From: Thiopseudomonas acetoxidans
GTDB lineage: Bacteria; Pseudomonadota; Gammaproteobacteria; Pseudomonadales; Pseudomonadaceae
Direction: 5' to 3'
Length of the DNA: 64,000 nucleotides
NCBI RefSeq assembly: GCF_030362935.1
Contig: NZ_JAUCDY010000005.1
Span: 62,001 to 126,000 of the forward strand
Shown: positions 1-8,533 of the stretch, in pieces
Position numbering within the stretch: position 1 is the first letter of the stretch
How the letters are laid out: each line of letters opens with the position of its first letter
Position numbers and translations under genes: made by a program
The notes under the pieces: generated by a model
The model's database searches: none
Told to the model about the DNA's origin: nothing
What the model saw: the letters and a program-made list of their open reading frames with translations, nothing else

Positions 1-1279
1 GCGGCCCAAACTCCATGCGGCCTTGAAACCACGCCACAGGATTGCCTTCCACCATGATTTTGGCGATATGTTCAGGGACGTTATCAATTTTTTGCCACTT
101 TGGCTGACCTGGGTGTTTGGCACAGGCGGCGATGATCTCTTCGTTGCTGTATTCAGGGCCTAGGTAGACGTGTTCCATCTTCTCAACAGGTACGCCTTTG
201 CGTTGTGACACATAGGCGGCAGCGCCTACCGCGGTACCGGCATCACCAGCCGCGGGCTGCACAAACAGCTCTTTAACTTCATCGCGAGCAATAATTTTTT
301 GGTTGAGTTTCACGTTCAAGGCACTACCGCCGGCAAAGGCGATGCGGCCGGTCTCTTTGATAATGTCACCCAGATAGTAATCCATCATTTCTAGCGCCAG
401 CTTTTCAAACAGCGCTTGCACGCTGGCAGCGTAATGGATGTAAGGATCATCGGCGATATCGCCCTCGCGCTTTGGACCTAACCATTCAATGAGCTTAGGT
501 GAGAAGTAAAAGCCTTTGCCTTTTTCTTTATAGCGACGCAAGCCAATGACGTTGGCATACTCGGTGTTAATGACTAACTCACCGTTTTCAAACTTAGCTA
601 AACGCGATAAATCATATAGGTCCGGATTACCGTACGGCGCCATGCCCATCACTTTGAATTCGCCGTCAAGCATTTCAAAGCCAAGAAACTCGGTCAAAGC
701 GCCGTAAAGACCGCCCAATGAGTCTGGATCGTAGAACTCTTTAATTTTATGGATTTTTCCGTTTTCGCCGTAGCCAAAAAAGGTAGTGGCGTATTCGCCC
801 TTACCGTCAATGCCGAGGATGGCGGTTTTTTCCTTAAAGCCGGAACACAGGTAGGCGCTGGCGGCGTGAGCAATGTGGTGCTCAACAGGTTTAATGGTGA
901 CTTTTTTTAAGTCAAAACCTAGTTGCTGCAGGCACCATTGGATTTTTTTGTAATAACGCTGGTAGCGGCGATTGCCCATTAAAATAGCATCTAAAGCACG
1001 ATCCGGCGCGTACCAGTAGCGCTTGGCGTAATGCCAGCGGGCTTTTTCAAAAATGCTGATAGGTGCAAAAGGGATGGCGACCACATCCACATCGTCTGGC
1101 GTGATTCCGGCTTGCTCTAAGCAAAACTTAGCAGATTCGTAGGGCATGCGGTTTTTTGCGTGCTTGTCGCGTACTAAACGCTCTTCCTCAACAGCAGCAA
1201 TAAGTTTTCCATCAATGTATAACGCTGCCGATGGGTCATGGCTAAGTGCGCCAGATAGGCCAAGAATAGTCAGTGCCAT
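1..1279 (-). CDS. wapO: Carbamoyltransferase of the NodU/TobZ family (LPS core carbamoylation), 3' end cut by window
   Basis: About 426 codons are visible from the ATG at 1277-1279; the C-terminus lies beyond the left edge. The N-terminus shows the family pattern LSHDPSAALYIDGK followed by AAVEEERL, then HHIAHAASAY (metal/ligand-binding His motif) and FAGGSALNVKLNQ of the Kae1-like domain. Such enzymes transfer a carbamoyl group from carbamoyl phosphate via carbamoyl-AMP. In P. aeruginosa the gene at this position (PA5005, wapO) is held to carbamoylate the second heptose of the LPS inner core; that substrate is inferred here from synteny. It is the last visible gene of the waa operon, starting 28 bp after the stop of the two-kinase gene upstream. 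Confidence 0.88.
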   Translation of the reverse strand, partial: MALTILGLSGALSHDPSAALYIDGKLIAAVEEERLVRDKHAKNRMPYESAKFCLEQAGITPDDVDVVAIPFAPISIFEKARWHYAKRYWYAPDRALDAILMGNRRYQRYYKKIQWCLQQLGFDLKKVTIKPVEHHIAHAASAYLCSGFKEKTAILGIDGKGEYATTFFGYGENGKIHKIKEFYDPDSLGGLYGALTEFLGFEMLDGEFKVMGMAPYGNPDLYDLSRLAKFENGELVINTEYANVIGLRRYKEKGKGFYFSPKLIEWLGPKREGDIADDPYIHYAASVQALFEKLALEMMDYYLGDIIKETGRIAFAGGSALNVKLNQKIIARDEVKELFVQPAAGDAGTAVGAAAYVSQRKGVPVEKMEHVYLGPEYSNEEIIAACAKHPGQPKWQKIDNVPEHIAKIMVEGNPVAWFQGRMEFGP

Positions 1280-1307
1280 GGGTCTTTTTTGCCTCTTAGT
1301 CTTCAAT

Positions 1308-2738
1308 TCAGTTGTCGAGCAGCTGTGGTAAGTGCTGATCTAATAATTTATACAATGGGCTTTCTTGCGGCCAATTGCGTAATAAGCGTGCACGATCGCG
1401 ACTGAATGCACGTACAAAGCTGCGCGGGCTGCTGTGCGCTCGCACCGCATCTAGGTCTATTAATAAACAGCGATCATTATGCCAGAGAATGTTATGTCCT
1501 TTTAGATCTCCGTGACTGATTTTTTCGCGAATCATACTATTGAGCAACAATTGCAACGCCGTTAAATCTGCTTCAGGCACTTGGGCATTATCAATATAGG
1601 GCTGAAAGCGAGCAATCAAGTCTTGTTCACCACAATATTCGGTCACCAGCCAAGCTGTTCGGCGCAAACCCAGCGTACGCTGCTCTTTGACCGCAATGGT
1701 GTTGGCAACAGGGATTTCCAACTGTTGCAAGCGATGCGCTGCTTGCCAGCTATGCCACGCACGGGTTGGCCGCCAGCAGCGTTTTAACCAATGCGAAAAA
1801 CTTTTAATGTTATAGCGCTTGATAATCCAGCTTTTATTACCCTGCTCGACCCGTGCCACTGTTGCTGCACCGCCTGTTTTATAGATATGCCCTTGCTCGA
1901 TAAACTGATCTGGATTAGCCAGCAACGGCTCAATTTCTGCCACATAGCTACGCTGAACAGCGGTAATGCCGCGACTGTTTTTACGCACGCTAAACAGGCT
2001 GCAATCGCGTGCGGTTTTTTTAAGGTAGTCTTTAACGCGCCAGTCACGTACCTGTTGAGTTTTGCTGTGTAACTCTTGCAACGGCAGCGCGTGAGTGGCG
2101 TTGGTTTGCATGTAATGGGTTAATAGGTCATGCACATGGGCTTCGAGTGCACGTGGCAATTGCGCGAAAAACACCGCCAAATTCTTTAGTGCCGCTTCTT
2201 GGTTAATCGGCTGCCCCAGCGTTTGCTGAGCAATAGCGCCGCCATCAATGATGTACAGCTGCTGATTATGCAGCAGAAAGTTATCCAGATGAATGTCTTT
2301 TTGCCACAGTCCTTGTGCATGCATGCGTGCAATACTGGTGAGAGCTTGGGCTAAGACTTTTTCTTGCGCGGTGCTGAGCATGGGCTCAGCGGCATGTTGC
2401 TGCCATTGTTGTTCAAGGCTTTGCGCGTCTGCTAAATATTCAAATAAAATCCAGCCACCAAAAGCAGCGTCAAAATCACTGGCCAGTAGCTGTGGTGTAT
2501 TTAGCTGCTGCTGCGCCAAACTTTGCACGCCGGTTAATTCACGTTGAAAGTGCCGCTGGGCTTTTGTACCAACAAACAGCTTGGCTAAAACACTGCGCCC
2601 TTGCCAAGTCCCCCGACCGACATAGCGTTGCCCTGGTAATACGCGCAGCCACTGAGTAATAACCAGCTTATCGCCGGTATGCAGTCCCAAGGTTAGGGGC
2701 AAGCTGGGGCTTCTTCCCTGTAAAAGCGAGCTATTCAT
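1308..2738 (-). CDS. Two-domain LPS-core kinase-like protein (PA5006 type)
   Basis: 476 aa with two kinase-fold domains in one chain. Domain 1 has QKDIHLDNFLL (catalytic-type Asp148) and YIIDGG (Asp165); domain 2 has SHGDLKGHNILW (Asp411) and LLIDLDA (Asp428), with a K-R-Y lysine strand near residue 307. Both domains therefore keep the Asp residues expected of eukaryotic-like/Kdo kinases. It corresponds by position and size to P. aeruginosa PA5006, implicated with WaaP, WapP and WapQ in inner-core phosphate decoration; the exact hydroxyl modified is not known to me. The ATG at 2736-2738 overlaps the stop of wapQ by 4 bp, so the two are probably translationally coupled. Confidence 0.85.
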   Translation of the reverse strand: MNSSLLQGRSPSLPLTLGLHTGDKLVITQWLRVLPGQRYVGRGTWQGRSVLAKLFVGTKAQRHFQRELTGVQSLAQQQLNTPQLLASDFDAAFGGWILFEYLADAQSLEQQWQQHAAEPMLSTAQEKVLAQALTSIARMHAQGLWQKDIHLDNFLLHNQQLYIIDGGAIAQQTLGQPINQEAALKNLAVFFAQLPRALEAHVHDLLTHYMQTNATHALPLQELHSKTQQVRDWRVKDYLKKTARDCSLFSVRKNSRGITAVQRSYVAEIEPLLANPDQFIEQGHIYKTGGAATVARVEQGNKSWIIKRYNIKSFSHWLKRCWRPTRAWHSWQAAHRLQQLEIPVANTIAVKEQRTLGLRRTAWLVTEYCGEQDLIARFQPYIDNAQVPEADLTALQLLLNSMIREKISHGDLKGHNILWHNDRCLLIDLDAVRAHSSPRSFVRAFSRDRARLLRNWPQESPLYKLLDQHLPQLLDN

Positions 2739-3487
2739 GCGCGATTTTCCTTATCTTTGCGCCGTGCCTGTAAACGCTTCAGCCAGTTTTCAACCGCGGC
2801 GCCATCGTCTAAATAGCTGTGCAAGAAATCACGCCACTGCTCTGCGCCCCAAACGCGCTGTGATCGGCGCACCAGCGTTTCAAGATCTTTAATACGATCG
2901 CGCTGCCCTAACAACAGAGGGCGGGTTTTCTCTAAATCAATCAATTGCGCGGCAAAACCAGATTCGTCGGTGCGCTGCAGGAAAATATGCTTGGGGTAAA
3001 AACAGCCATGCATCTGTCCCGCAGTGTGCAGGGTTTTCGCTAAGTGCGCGCAGGCGTGGATAATGCCTTTTTGTTCCGCCGGGCTCAGCTCTGGCCACTG
3101 CTCAAACCAATCATCCAGATCCTGCCAATCATCTAACGCATAGGTAATCAGAATGGCACGCTGCTCGCTCCCAACCTTGCGCTGTGCAAAGTAAGCTGCT
3201 TTTAAGGCGGGAATACCCAAGCGTTGATACTGTTGTATGGTGCGAAACTCACGCGCAAAGGTTGGCTCGCCTAGGGGGTGGCGAAAGCTGCGGGTCAGAT
3301 GATTGATTTGTCGCTTAAGATACAAACCCTGATCCCCGAGCTGTAATCGCGCCACGCTGCTCCAGCCGCCACGTTCAGTGTTGGGCACATCTACGGCTTC
3401 AAGTTGCAGCGCCCACAGTGCCGCAAAATCATTTAGCTGATGCTCGGCTAGTAATGGCTCAAGACTAGGGTCTGTATAATCCTGCAA
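2735..3487 (-). CDS. wapQ: WapQ/InaA-family kinase-fold protein of the LPS core operon
   Basis: 250 aa, related to the lipopolysaccharide kinase (Kdo/WaaP) family. An N-lobe with GLYLKRQINHLTRS (Lys58) and FAREFRTI is followed by the catalytic-loop region MHGCFYPKHIFL (159-170) and QLIDLEK (181-187). Compared with the WaaP loop (HRDCYICHFLL) the usual catalytic Asp position is Cys, whereas the later metal-binding-type Asp is kept. The start is TTG at 3485-3487: AGAGGA lies six bases upstream and no in-frame ATG occurs near the conserved N-terminus; a nearby ATG at 3492 is in another frame. In P. aeruginosa the equivalent gene is PA5007. There is an 88-bp gap after wapP, then a 4-bp overlap with the next gene. 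Confidence 0.82.
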   Translation of the reverse strand: MQDYTDPSLEPLLAEHQLNDFAALWALQLEAVDVPNTERGGWSSVARLQLGDQGLYLKRQINHLTRSFRHPLGEPTFAREFRTIQQYQRLGIPALKAAYFAQRKVGSEQRAILITYALDDWQDLDDWFEQWPELSPAEQKGIIHACAHLAKTLHTAGQMHGCFYPKHIFLQRTDESGFAAQLIDLEKTRPLLLGQRDRIKDLETLVRRSQRVWGAEQWRDFLHSYLDDGAAVENWLKRLQARRKDKENRA

Positions 3488-3575
3488 GACATATCCTCTT
3501 TTTAGAGTCGTGCATTATAGTGGGGTTACGCCTTCTGTGCGACCTGCGCCTAGCCCTGTAAACAACCAAACCGCT

Positions 3576-4307
3576 TTATTCACGCCCGGCAAAAAAACTA
3601 ATAATCTTAGCGATACGTTTTTTATCCGTAGGGGTAAGACGTTGCTGCTGACTGTACTGCAAATAAAAACGCAAGCGCTGACTGCGACTCAGATGATATT
3701 TACCCACTTTATCTAAGCAGGCTAGATCTTTGATAATCCGATAGTGCAGAAAGGGTCCCCACCAAAACCCACCGGTTGGGCAGTCAATTAAATAGGCTGC
3801 GCCAGCCTCATCGACCAATATATTGCGCCACTTCAAATCATTATGCACAAAGCTCTGCTGGTGCATTGCACGAGTAAAACCTGCCACTTGCTGGCTAACG
3901 CTGTGCACCCAGTCATTATCCAGCAATAACGGGCTGCCGTCATGAGCCAAAGCAGCCAAGTCCGTCGTATTAGGAATTTCTTTAGTAATCATCGCCCCGC
4001 GCACAAACGCACCAGCACGGCGCTGCAAACCATGGGCGATAACCTGTGCGGTGGGAATACCCCAGCTAGCAAAATGCTCTAGATTTTCCCACTCAGCCTG
4101 TATGCGTTGGCGCGGTAAGTACTTGCGCCAGCCAATGGCGCGACGGTAGCGCTTAACATAAAACACCACTGCCGCGCGACTGACGCGTATAACCTCAGAA
4201 ATGGGGTCGTGGGTGACACGCTCGCCTTGCAGATTAAACACCGCTTCCAAGCTGCCAAACTCTTCTCTTAGATGTTGATAGTCAGAATGCAAATACCAAT
4301 CAGACAT
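3576..4307 (-). CDS. wapP: LPS inner-core kinase WapP
   Basis: 243 aa single kinase-fold domain. Visible elements are the lysine strand VVFYVKRYRR (Lys52), catalytic loop FVHNDLKWRNIL (Asp157) and AYLIDCPTGG (Asp175), all expected of an active kinase. In P. aeruginosa WapP phosphorylates the inner-core heptose region together with WaaP; substrate here is inferred from homology and position. It acts in the cytoplasm on nascent core. Its ATG (4305-4307) shares one base with the waaP stop, so it is coupled to waaP in the waa operon. Confidence 0.88.
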   Translation of the reverse strand: MSDWYLHSDYQHLREEFGSLEAVFNLQGERVTHDPISEVIRVSRAAVVFYVKRYRRAIGWRKYLPRQRIQAEWENLEHFASWGIPTAQVIAHGLQRRAGAFVRGAMITKEIPNTTDLAALAHDGSPLLLDNDWVHSVSQQVAGFTRAMHQQSFVHNDLKWRNILVDEAGAAYLIDCPTGGFWWGPFLHYRIIKDLACLDKVGKYHLSRSQRLRFYLQYSQQQRLTPTDKKRIAKIISFFAGRE

Positions 4308-5113
4308 CAGAGCGCATCCCCGTAGCGCTGTTTACGCTCATAGAGCTGGCCTGCTTTGACCTCAAGCCAGCTCAACAACTGCGCCTCATCCTGCAAGACT
4401 TGGCGTAAGGGTTGGACAAAATAGCTCTTTAAAAAGCGTAGCTTATCGCGCTGGGTTAAGCCTATATCCAAGGCGGAGAAATACAGGGCCGCTAGATCTT
4501 TGTTACGCCAACGCTGCGGCGTCGCGTTACGTGTTTGCGCCCGATGCAAATCAATCAAGGACAACTTGAAGTCATCCCCCTGCATGGGCTTATCCGTGTG
4601 TAAAAGAAAGTGGCAGATATAGCAATCGCGATGATTCACCCCAGCGCGATGCATGGTGCCGAGCATGGTGGCAACGCGCTTAATCAGTGCGTGTTTGATG
4701 GCTGGCGGGGGTGGATTGTGCGGCCAGTCCATGCAGTAGTCTTCTAGGCTAATGGTCGGTGCTAATTCTTCGGTGATAATAAAGGAATGCTGTTTGGCTG
4801 GATTGCTGCCACGCTCAGCAAAGGCCACCGCGGTCATGGTGTCGACGCCAGCCTGTTTGAGGCGTTCGATAGCGAGCCATTCGTTACGCGCACCTAACAC
4901 TGGCAGCTTAGCAGTGAGCAGGTTTTTAAAAATCTCACCCCAGCCTACACCGCGATGAATTTTGACAAAATAGCCGTGTCCGCCCACTTCGGTACGCAGA
5001 GTACGTCGCCCTTCTAACTCACGATACACCTGGCCCTGCAAGGCTTCAGCGGCAGCAAATATGTCTTGCTGTGCCCATAGGCTGGCAAAGGGTTCGGCTA
5101 AAAAGGGTTTCAT
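4307..5113 (-). CDS. waaP: LPS core heptose I kinase WaaP (RfaP)
   Basis: From the ATG at 5113 the protein is 268 aa, the length of P. aeruginosa WaaP as I remember it. It transfers phosphate from ATP to O4 of the first heptose of the inner core, a modification essential in P. aeruginosa. Visible motifs are YFVKIHRGVGWGE (N-lobe lysine), MHRAGVNHRDCYICHFLL with catalytic Asp163, and LSLIDLHRAQ (Asp188). An in-frame ATG at 5161 directly follows the waaG stop and would add 16 residues (MPSNRLLSVNNKVASL) that do not resemble the family; the start at 5113, with an AAGG-like site upstream, is preferred. Confidence 0.93.
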   Translation of the reverse strand: MKPFLAEPFASLWAQQDIFAAAEALQGQVYRELEGRRTLRTEVGGHGYFVKIHRGVGWGEIFKNLLTAKLPVLGARNEWLAIERLKQAGVDTMTAVAFAERGSNPAKQHSFIITEELAPTISLEDYCMDWPHNPPPPAIKHALIKRVATMLGTMHRAGVNHRDCYICHFLLHTDKPMQGDDFKLSLIDLHRAQTRNATPQRWRNKDLAALYFSALDIGLTQRDKLRFLKSYFVQPLRQVLQDEAQLLSWLEVKAGQLYERKQRYGDAL

Positions 5114-5161
5114 TAGGGACGCTACCTTGTTATTTACTGAAAGTAACCTATTGCTAGGCAT

Positions 5162-6298
5162 TCAATCGCGCAATGGTTGCGCTGCTACATTTAAAATCAC
5201 ATCCGCGGCACGCTCTGGCATGGAGTACAGATCGGCATTTTGCGCGTAGTTTAACCCATTTTGCGCCCAGACTTTGCGCTGCTCGGAGTTTTCCAGCATC
5301 TGCACCAACGTTTGATTAAGTTTTTTCTGCGCGAAAGGACTACTCAACACCTGACCGCAGTCGGCCTCTTTTATGTAATAAGCATAACCGCAGATATCCG
5401 TCACTAACACCGGCAAGCCAGACACTAGCGCCTCTAACAGCACGGTACCGGTATTTTCATTATAGGCTGGATGTATGAGCATATCGGCACCTAATAGAAA
5501 ACGTGGAATATCATCACGGCCCTTTAAAATACTGACGTGCTTAGCAATACCTAGAGTTTGTATTTGCACCAAAAACGGCTTGGGATCATCCTGCCCAATC
5601 ACAATCAGTCGGGTACGCTTTTTGATGGCCTCCGGCAAGCTGGCCATGGCTTTTAAGCTACGGTCCAGCCCTTTGGTTTTAAAGCCTGAGCCTATTTGCA
5701 GCACCAACAAATCATCATCAGCCAGTTTGAATTCTTGGCGAAAGCCGCGGCGAATGTCGGCTGCATTAGGCGGAGCTTGGCGATCGCGGCTAATACCCGG
5801 CGGCAATAAGTGAAAGCGCTCTGCAGGGGTTTGATAATGTTTGACAAACAAAGGCTGCTGCTGCGCTGAGATCATCAAAATCTGCGTCTGCGCACTCGGC
5901 TCAAATACTGCTTTTTCGTAATTATAAAAATGCTGGTAACGCCCCCACATCCGGTACAGGGGATTGCGTTGATTTTGAGCTTTATCTTCATAGCAGGCAT
6001 CGGCTGCGTAATACACATCTAACCCAGGCATTTTGTTAAAGCCCACCACACGGTCGACTGGGTTATGCGCATTATCGGCTTGCCACCAGCGTTGGAATTT
6101 AACGTATTTATGATGGTTAAACAGGCTGTTAATGGACGCTACGCGCACATCAAAACCCTCTGGAATTTCGCCCTGCCAGCTCAGCGTATACACCCGAATG
6201 CTATGGCCACGTTTTTGGCACTCAAGGGCGATGCGTAAAAAATCACGCTGCAAACCACCGAAAGGGAAATATTTGTATAAAACAAAAGCTAATTGCAT
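5162..6298 (-). CDS. waaG: LPS core glycosyltransferase WaaG (GT4 family)
   Basis: 378 aa GT-B fold glycosyltransferase. The N-terminal domain starts MQLAFVLYKYFPFGGLQRDF, with the conserved glycine-rich acceptor-side loop; the C-terminal donor domain has IGSGFKTKGLDRS and the retaining-GT E-x7-E motif between Glu281 and Glu289 (PAYNENTGTVLLEAL). E. coli WaaG adds the first outer-core glucose to HepII; in P. aeruginosa the same gene adds the first outer-core sugar (GalN in current models). It lies 3 bp after waaC and abuts waaP. Confidence 0.93.
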   Translation of the reverse strand: MQLAFVLYKYFPFGGLQRDFLRIALECQKRGHSIRVYTLSWQGEIPEGFDVRVASINSLFNHHKYVKFQRWWQADNAHNPVDRVVGFNKMPGLDVYYAADACYEDKAQNQRNPLYRMWGRYQHFYNYEKAVFEPSAQTQILMISAQQQPLFVKHYQTPAERFHLLPPGISRDRQAPPNAADIRRGFRQEFKLADDDLLVLQIGSGFKTKGLDRSLKAMASLPEAIKKRTRLIVIGQDDPKPFLVQIQTLGIAKHVSILKGRDDIPRFLLGADMLIHPAYNENTGTVLLEALVSGLPVLVTDICGYAYYIKEADCGQVLSSPFAQKKLNQTLVQMLENSEQRKVWAQNGLNYAQNADLYSMPERAADVILNVAAQPLRD

Positions 6299-6301
6299 AA
6301 C

Positions 6302-7312
6302 TTAACAGTCTTCTGTGTTTTCTAAATGCGCCAATGCTTGGATTACCTGCTCTGGACCTAGCCCATCAAAACAGGGCTGCTCTTTGTCGCCCTTGCCCGC
6401 ATAAGGGCCAGTCGCACACAGATGAATTTGATTTTCACCATAAGCCCCTACGCGCTCAGGCCGGGTTGGGCCATATAAAGACACACAGGGCGTAGCCAAG
6501 GCGGCGGTTAAATGTCCCAGCCCTGTATCCACGGCCACACAGGCTTTGGCACCGGCTAAATAACTCGCTACTTGCGCGATGCTCAGTTTTGGCAACACCT
6601 GCACCCTGGGCAAATCAGCGGCAATGCGTTCAGCCCGCTGTTGTTCGGCAGCATTTCCCCACGGTAATAAAATCATTAGCCCTTGCGCATTATAGTGCTG
6701 CGCCAAAGTGCGCCAGTGATTTTCTGGCCAATGTTTGCTCGGCCAAGTTGTACCGTGCAACAGCATTAAATAAGGCTCGCTCGGCACATCCGCACACTGC
6801 CGTGCGATTTGTTGGCGGTCTAAACCGTAATCACCAATCGTTTCGGGCATGGGATAACCCAACGCTTGAGCAAACAGCAAACGTACACGCTCAACGGCGT
6901 GCAATTGCGGGTTGACTGCATAGCGGCGGTCGTAGAACAGGCTGGCCAAAGGTTCTCGCGCACTGGCGCGGTCCAATCCAGCAACGGGTACTGACGAGCC
7001 GCGCGTCAGCCAAGCACTTTTACTCAAACCCTGTGCATCCAGCACTAGGTCGTACTGGGCTTGCTTAAGTGTTTGTTTAAAAGCGCGATACTCGCCACTG
7101 CGCCAAGTACGCCAAAGATTTTTACGCCAGCGTCTAATCGCCACTGGAATAACTCTATCTACCGCAGGATGCCACGCCGGAATATCGGTGAAGCCTTCTT
7201 CTACCACCCAGTCAAAGCGAATTCCCGGGATGGCTTGTTGCGCGTCAGTCAGCGCAGGCAGGCTATGAATCACATCACCCATGGAGGAGGTTTTAATTAA
7301 GAGCACGCGCAC
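6302..7312 (-). CDS. waaC: LPS heptosyltransferase I WaaC
   Basis: 336 aa GT9-family glycosyltransferase transferring L,D-heptose from ADP-heptose to Kdo of Kdo2-lipid A at the inner membrane. The N-terminus MRVLLIKTSSMGDVIHSLPAL is the diagnostic WaaC signature, and AVDTGLGHLTAAL near residue 260 is the ADP-heptose-binding loop. The initiation codon is GTG (7310-7312), sharing one base with the TAG stop of waaF, so translation is likely coupled. Confidence 0.95.
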   Translation of the reverse strand: MRVLLIKTSSMGDVIHSLPALTDAQQAIPGIRFDWVVEEGFTDIPAWHPAVDRVIPVAIRRWRKNLWRTWRSGEYRAFKQTLKQAQYDLVLDAQGLSKSAWLTRGSSVPVAGLDRASAREPLASLFYDRRYAVNPQLHAVERVRLLFAQALGYPMPETIGDYGLDRQQIARQCADVPSEPYLMLLHGTTWPSKHWPENHWRTLAQHYNAQGLMILLPWGNAAEQQRAERIAADLPRVQVLPKLSIAQVASYLAGAKACVAVDTGLGHLTAALATPCVSLYGPTRPERVGAYGENQIHLCATGPYAGKGDKEQPCFDGLGPEQVIQALAHLENTEDC

Positions 7313-8358
7313 TAGCCGTCTAACTCCTGCAATGTAACAGGAACACCTACCAGCTGGGCTAACGCATCAATAACCATCGATGGCGGTAACTGTCGCAGAC
7401 AGTTGTAATGACCGTATCTGCAAGTGCGGTCAAAGCAGGGGCTGCATTCAATTCCCGTGCGCACTATCGCCACCTGTTCAGCAAGCGGCGGAGTGAAATC
7501 GGGCGAGGTCGAGCCATAGACTGCCACCAAAGGTAAATTTAACGCGGCTGCAACATGCATTAAACCGGAATCGTTGCTCACTACGGCGCCCGCACAGGAC
7601 ATAAGATCGATAGCCTGAGCTAAAGAGGTTTCTCCAGCTAAGTTAGCCACTTCTTCACGTAAACCTGGAATAAGTAGGGCTCGAATTTCCTCGCCTACTG
7701 GATGATCTTTTTTAGAACCAAAAATCCACACCTGCCAACCTTGACGAATATAGTGCTCGGCAACCTGAGCATAGTGTTCTGCCGGCCAGCGTTTGGCTTC
7801 ACCAAACTCAGCACCTGGGCAGAGCGCCAAAACGGGCTGCTCGGTGGTTAACTTAAATGCTTGTAACGCTGCATCTCGATTCTCTGCAATAACGTCCAGA
7901 TGCGGGCGTGGATAAGGCTTGGGCAACTCCGTATTTTTGTCATAGCCCAAGGCCATAAACCGCTCAATCATTAGCGGGTAACGCTGTTTATCCAGCGTAC
8001 GCAGATCGTTGAGCAATCCATAGCGCATTTCACCCTTCCAGCCTGTGCGCACAGGAATATCCGCAAAAAACGGTGTTAGAGCAGACTTAAAAGAGTTAGG
8101 TAGCACAATAGCTTGCTGATATTGCCCCTTCATTTGCCGACCAATGCGGCGACGAGTGCGCAGGTCTAATACGCCATGCCCCAGCGGAAAACTCAACGCT
8201 TGGCGAACCTCAGGCATACGCTCAAGAATAGGCCGGCTCCACTCTGGGGCTAGCACATCAATAGTGCAATCTGAATGACACTGCTTCAAACACATAAGCA
8301 ACGTCTGCGCCATTACCATATCGCCGACCCAGCTGGGGCCTACAATGAGTATATTCAT
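7312..8358 (-). CDS. waaF: LPS heptosyltransferase II WaaF
   Basis: 348 aa GT9-family enzyme that adds the second inner-core heptose. Signature regions are MNILIVGPSWVGDMVMAQTL at the N-terminus, ALCPGAEFGEAKRWP in the middle and VSNDSGLMHVAAAL near the donor site. It is the first gene of the minus-strand waa operon; the 175 bp upstream must hold the promoter. In P. aeruginosa this operon follows ilvE, but here xerC is the upstream neighbour and ilvE lies more than 20 kb away on the other strand. Confidence 0.95.
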   Translation of the reverse strand: MNILIVGPSWVGDMVMAQTLLMCLKQCHSDCTIDVLAPEWSRPILERMPEVRQALSFPLGHGVLDLRTRRRIGRQMKGQYQQAIVLPNSFKSALTPFFADIPVRTGWKGEMRYGLLNDLRTLDKQRYPLMIERFMALGYDKNTELPKPYPRPHLDVIAENRDAALQAFKLTTEQPVLALCPGAEFGEAKRWPAEHYAQVAEHYIRQGWQVWIFGSKKDHPVGEEIRALLIPGLREEVANLAGETSLAQAIDLMSCAGAVVSNDSGLMHVAAALNLPLVAVYGSTSPDFTPPLAEQVAIVRTGIECSPCFDRTCRYGHYNCLRQLPPSMVIDALAQLVGVPVTLQELDG

Positions 8359-8490
8359 AGATGCGGGTATACAAGCTCTGTTAAAGATGCTGCTATCTTA
8401 CACTATCAAGCGATTAATGATTAGCGCACTCCAGAAAAGTTGTGCGCTGCGCACCAGCTATAAAAACCGTTATGCAACAGTGTGATGTGT

Positions 8491-8517
8491 GCATTCAGTG
8501 CATTCAGTACATTCAGT
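8491..8517. repeat. Three tandem 9-bp repeats between waaF and xerC
   Basis: GCATTCAGT, GCATTCAGT and ACATTCAGT follow one another directly, then a partial CAGT. They lie just 3' of the xerC stop, in the 175-bp gap before waaF. No function can be read from them; a slipped-strand microsatellite is the simplest explanation. Confidence 0.6.
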
Positions 8518-8533
8518 CAGTCGCTGCTGCGGG

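Noticed and set aside
5114..5161. Longer WaaP start at 5161
   Set aside because: The extra 16 residues are not family-like, and the start at 5113 gives 268 aa with the catalytic Asp at 163, as in P. aeruginosa WaaP.
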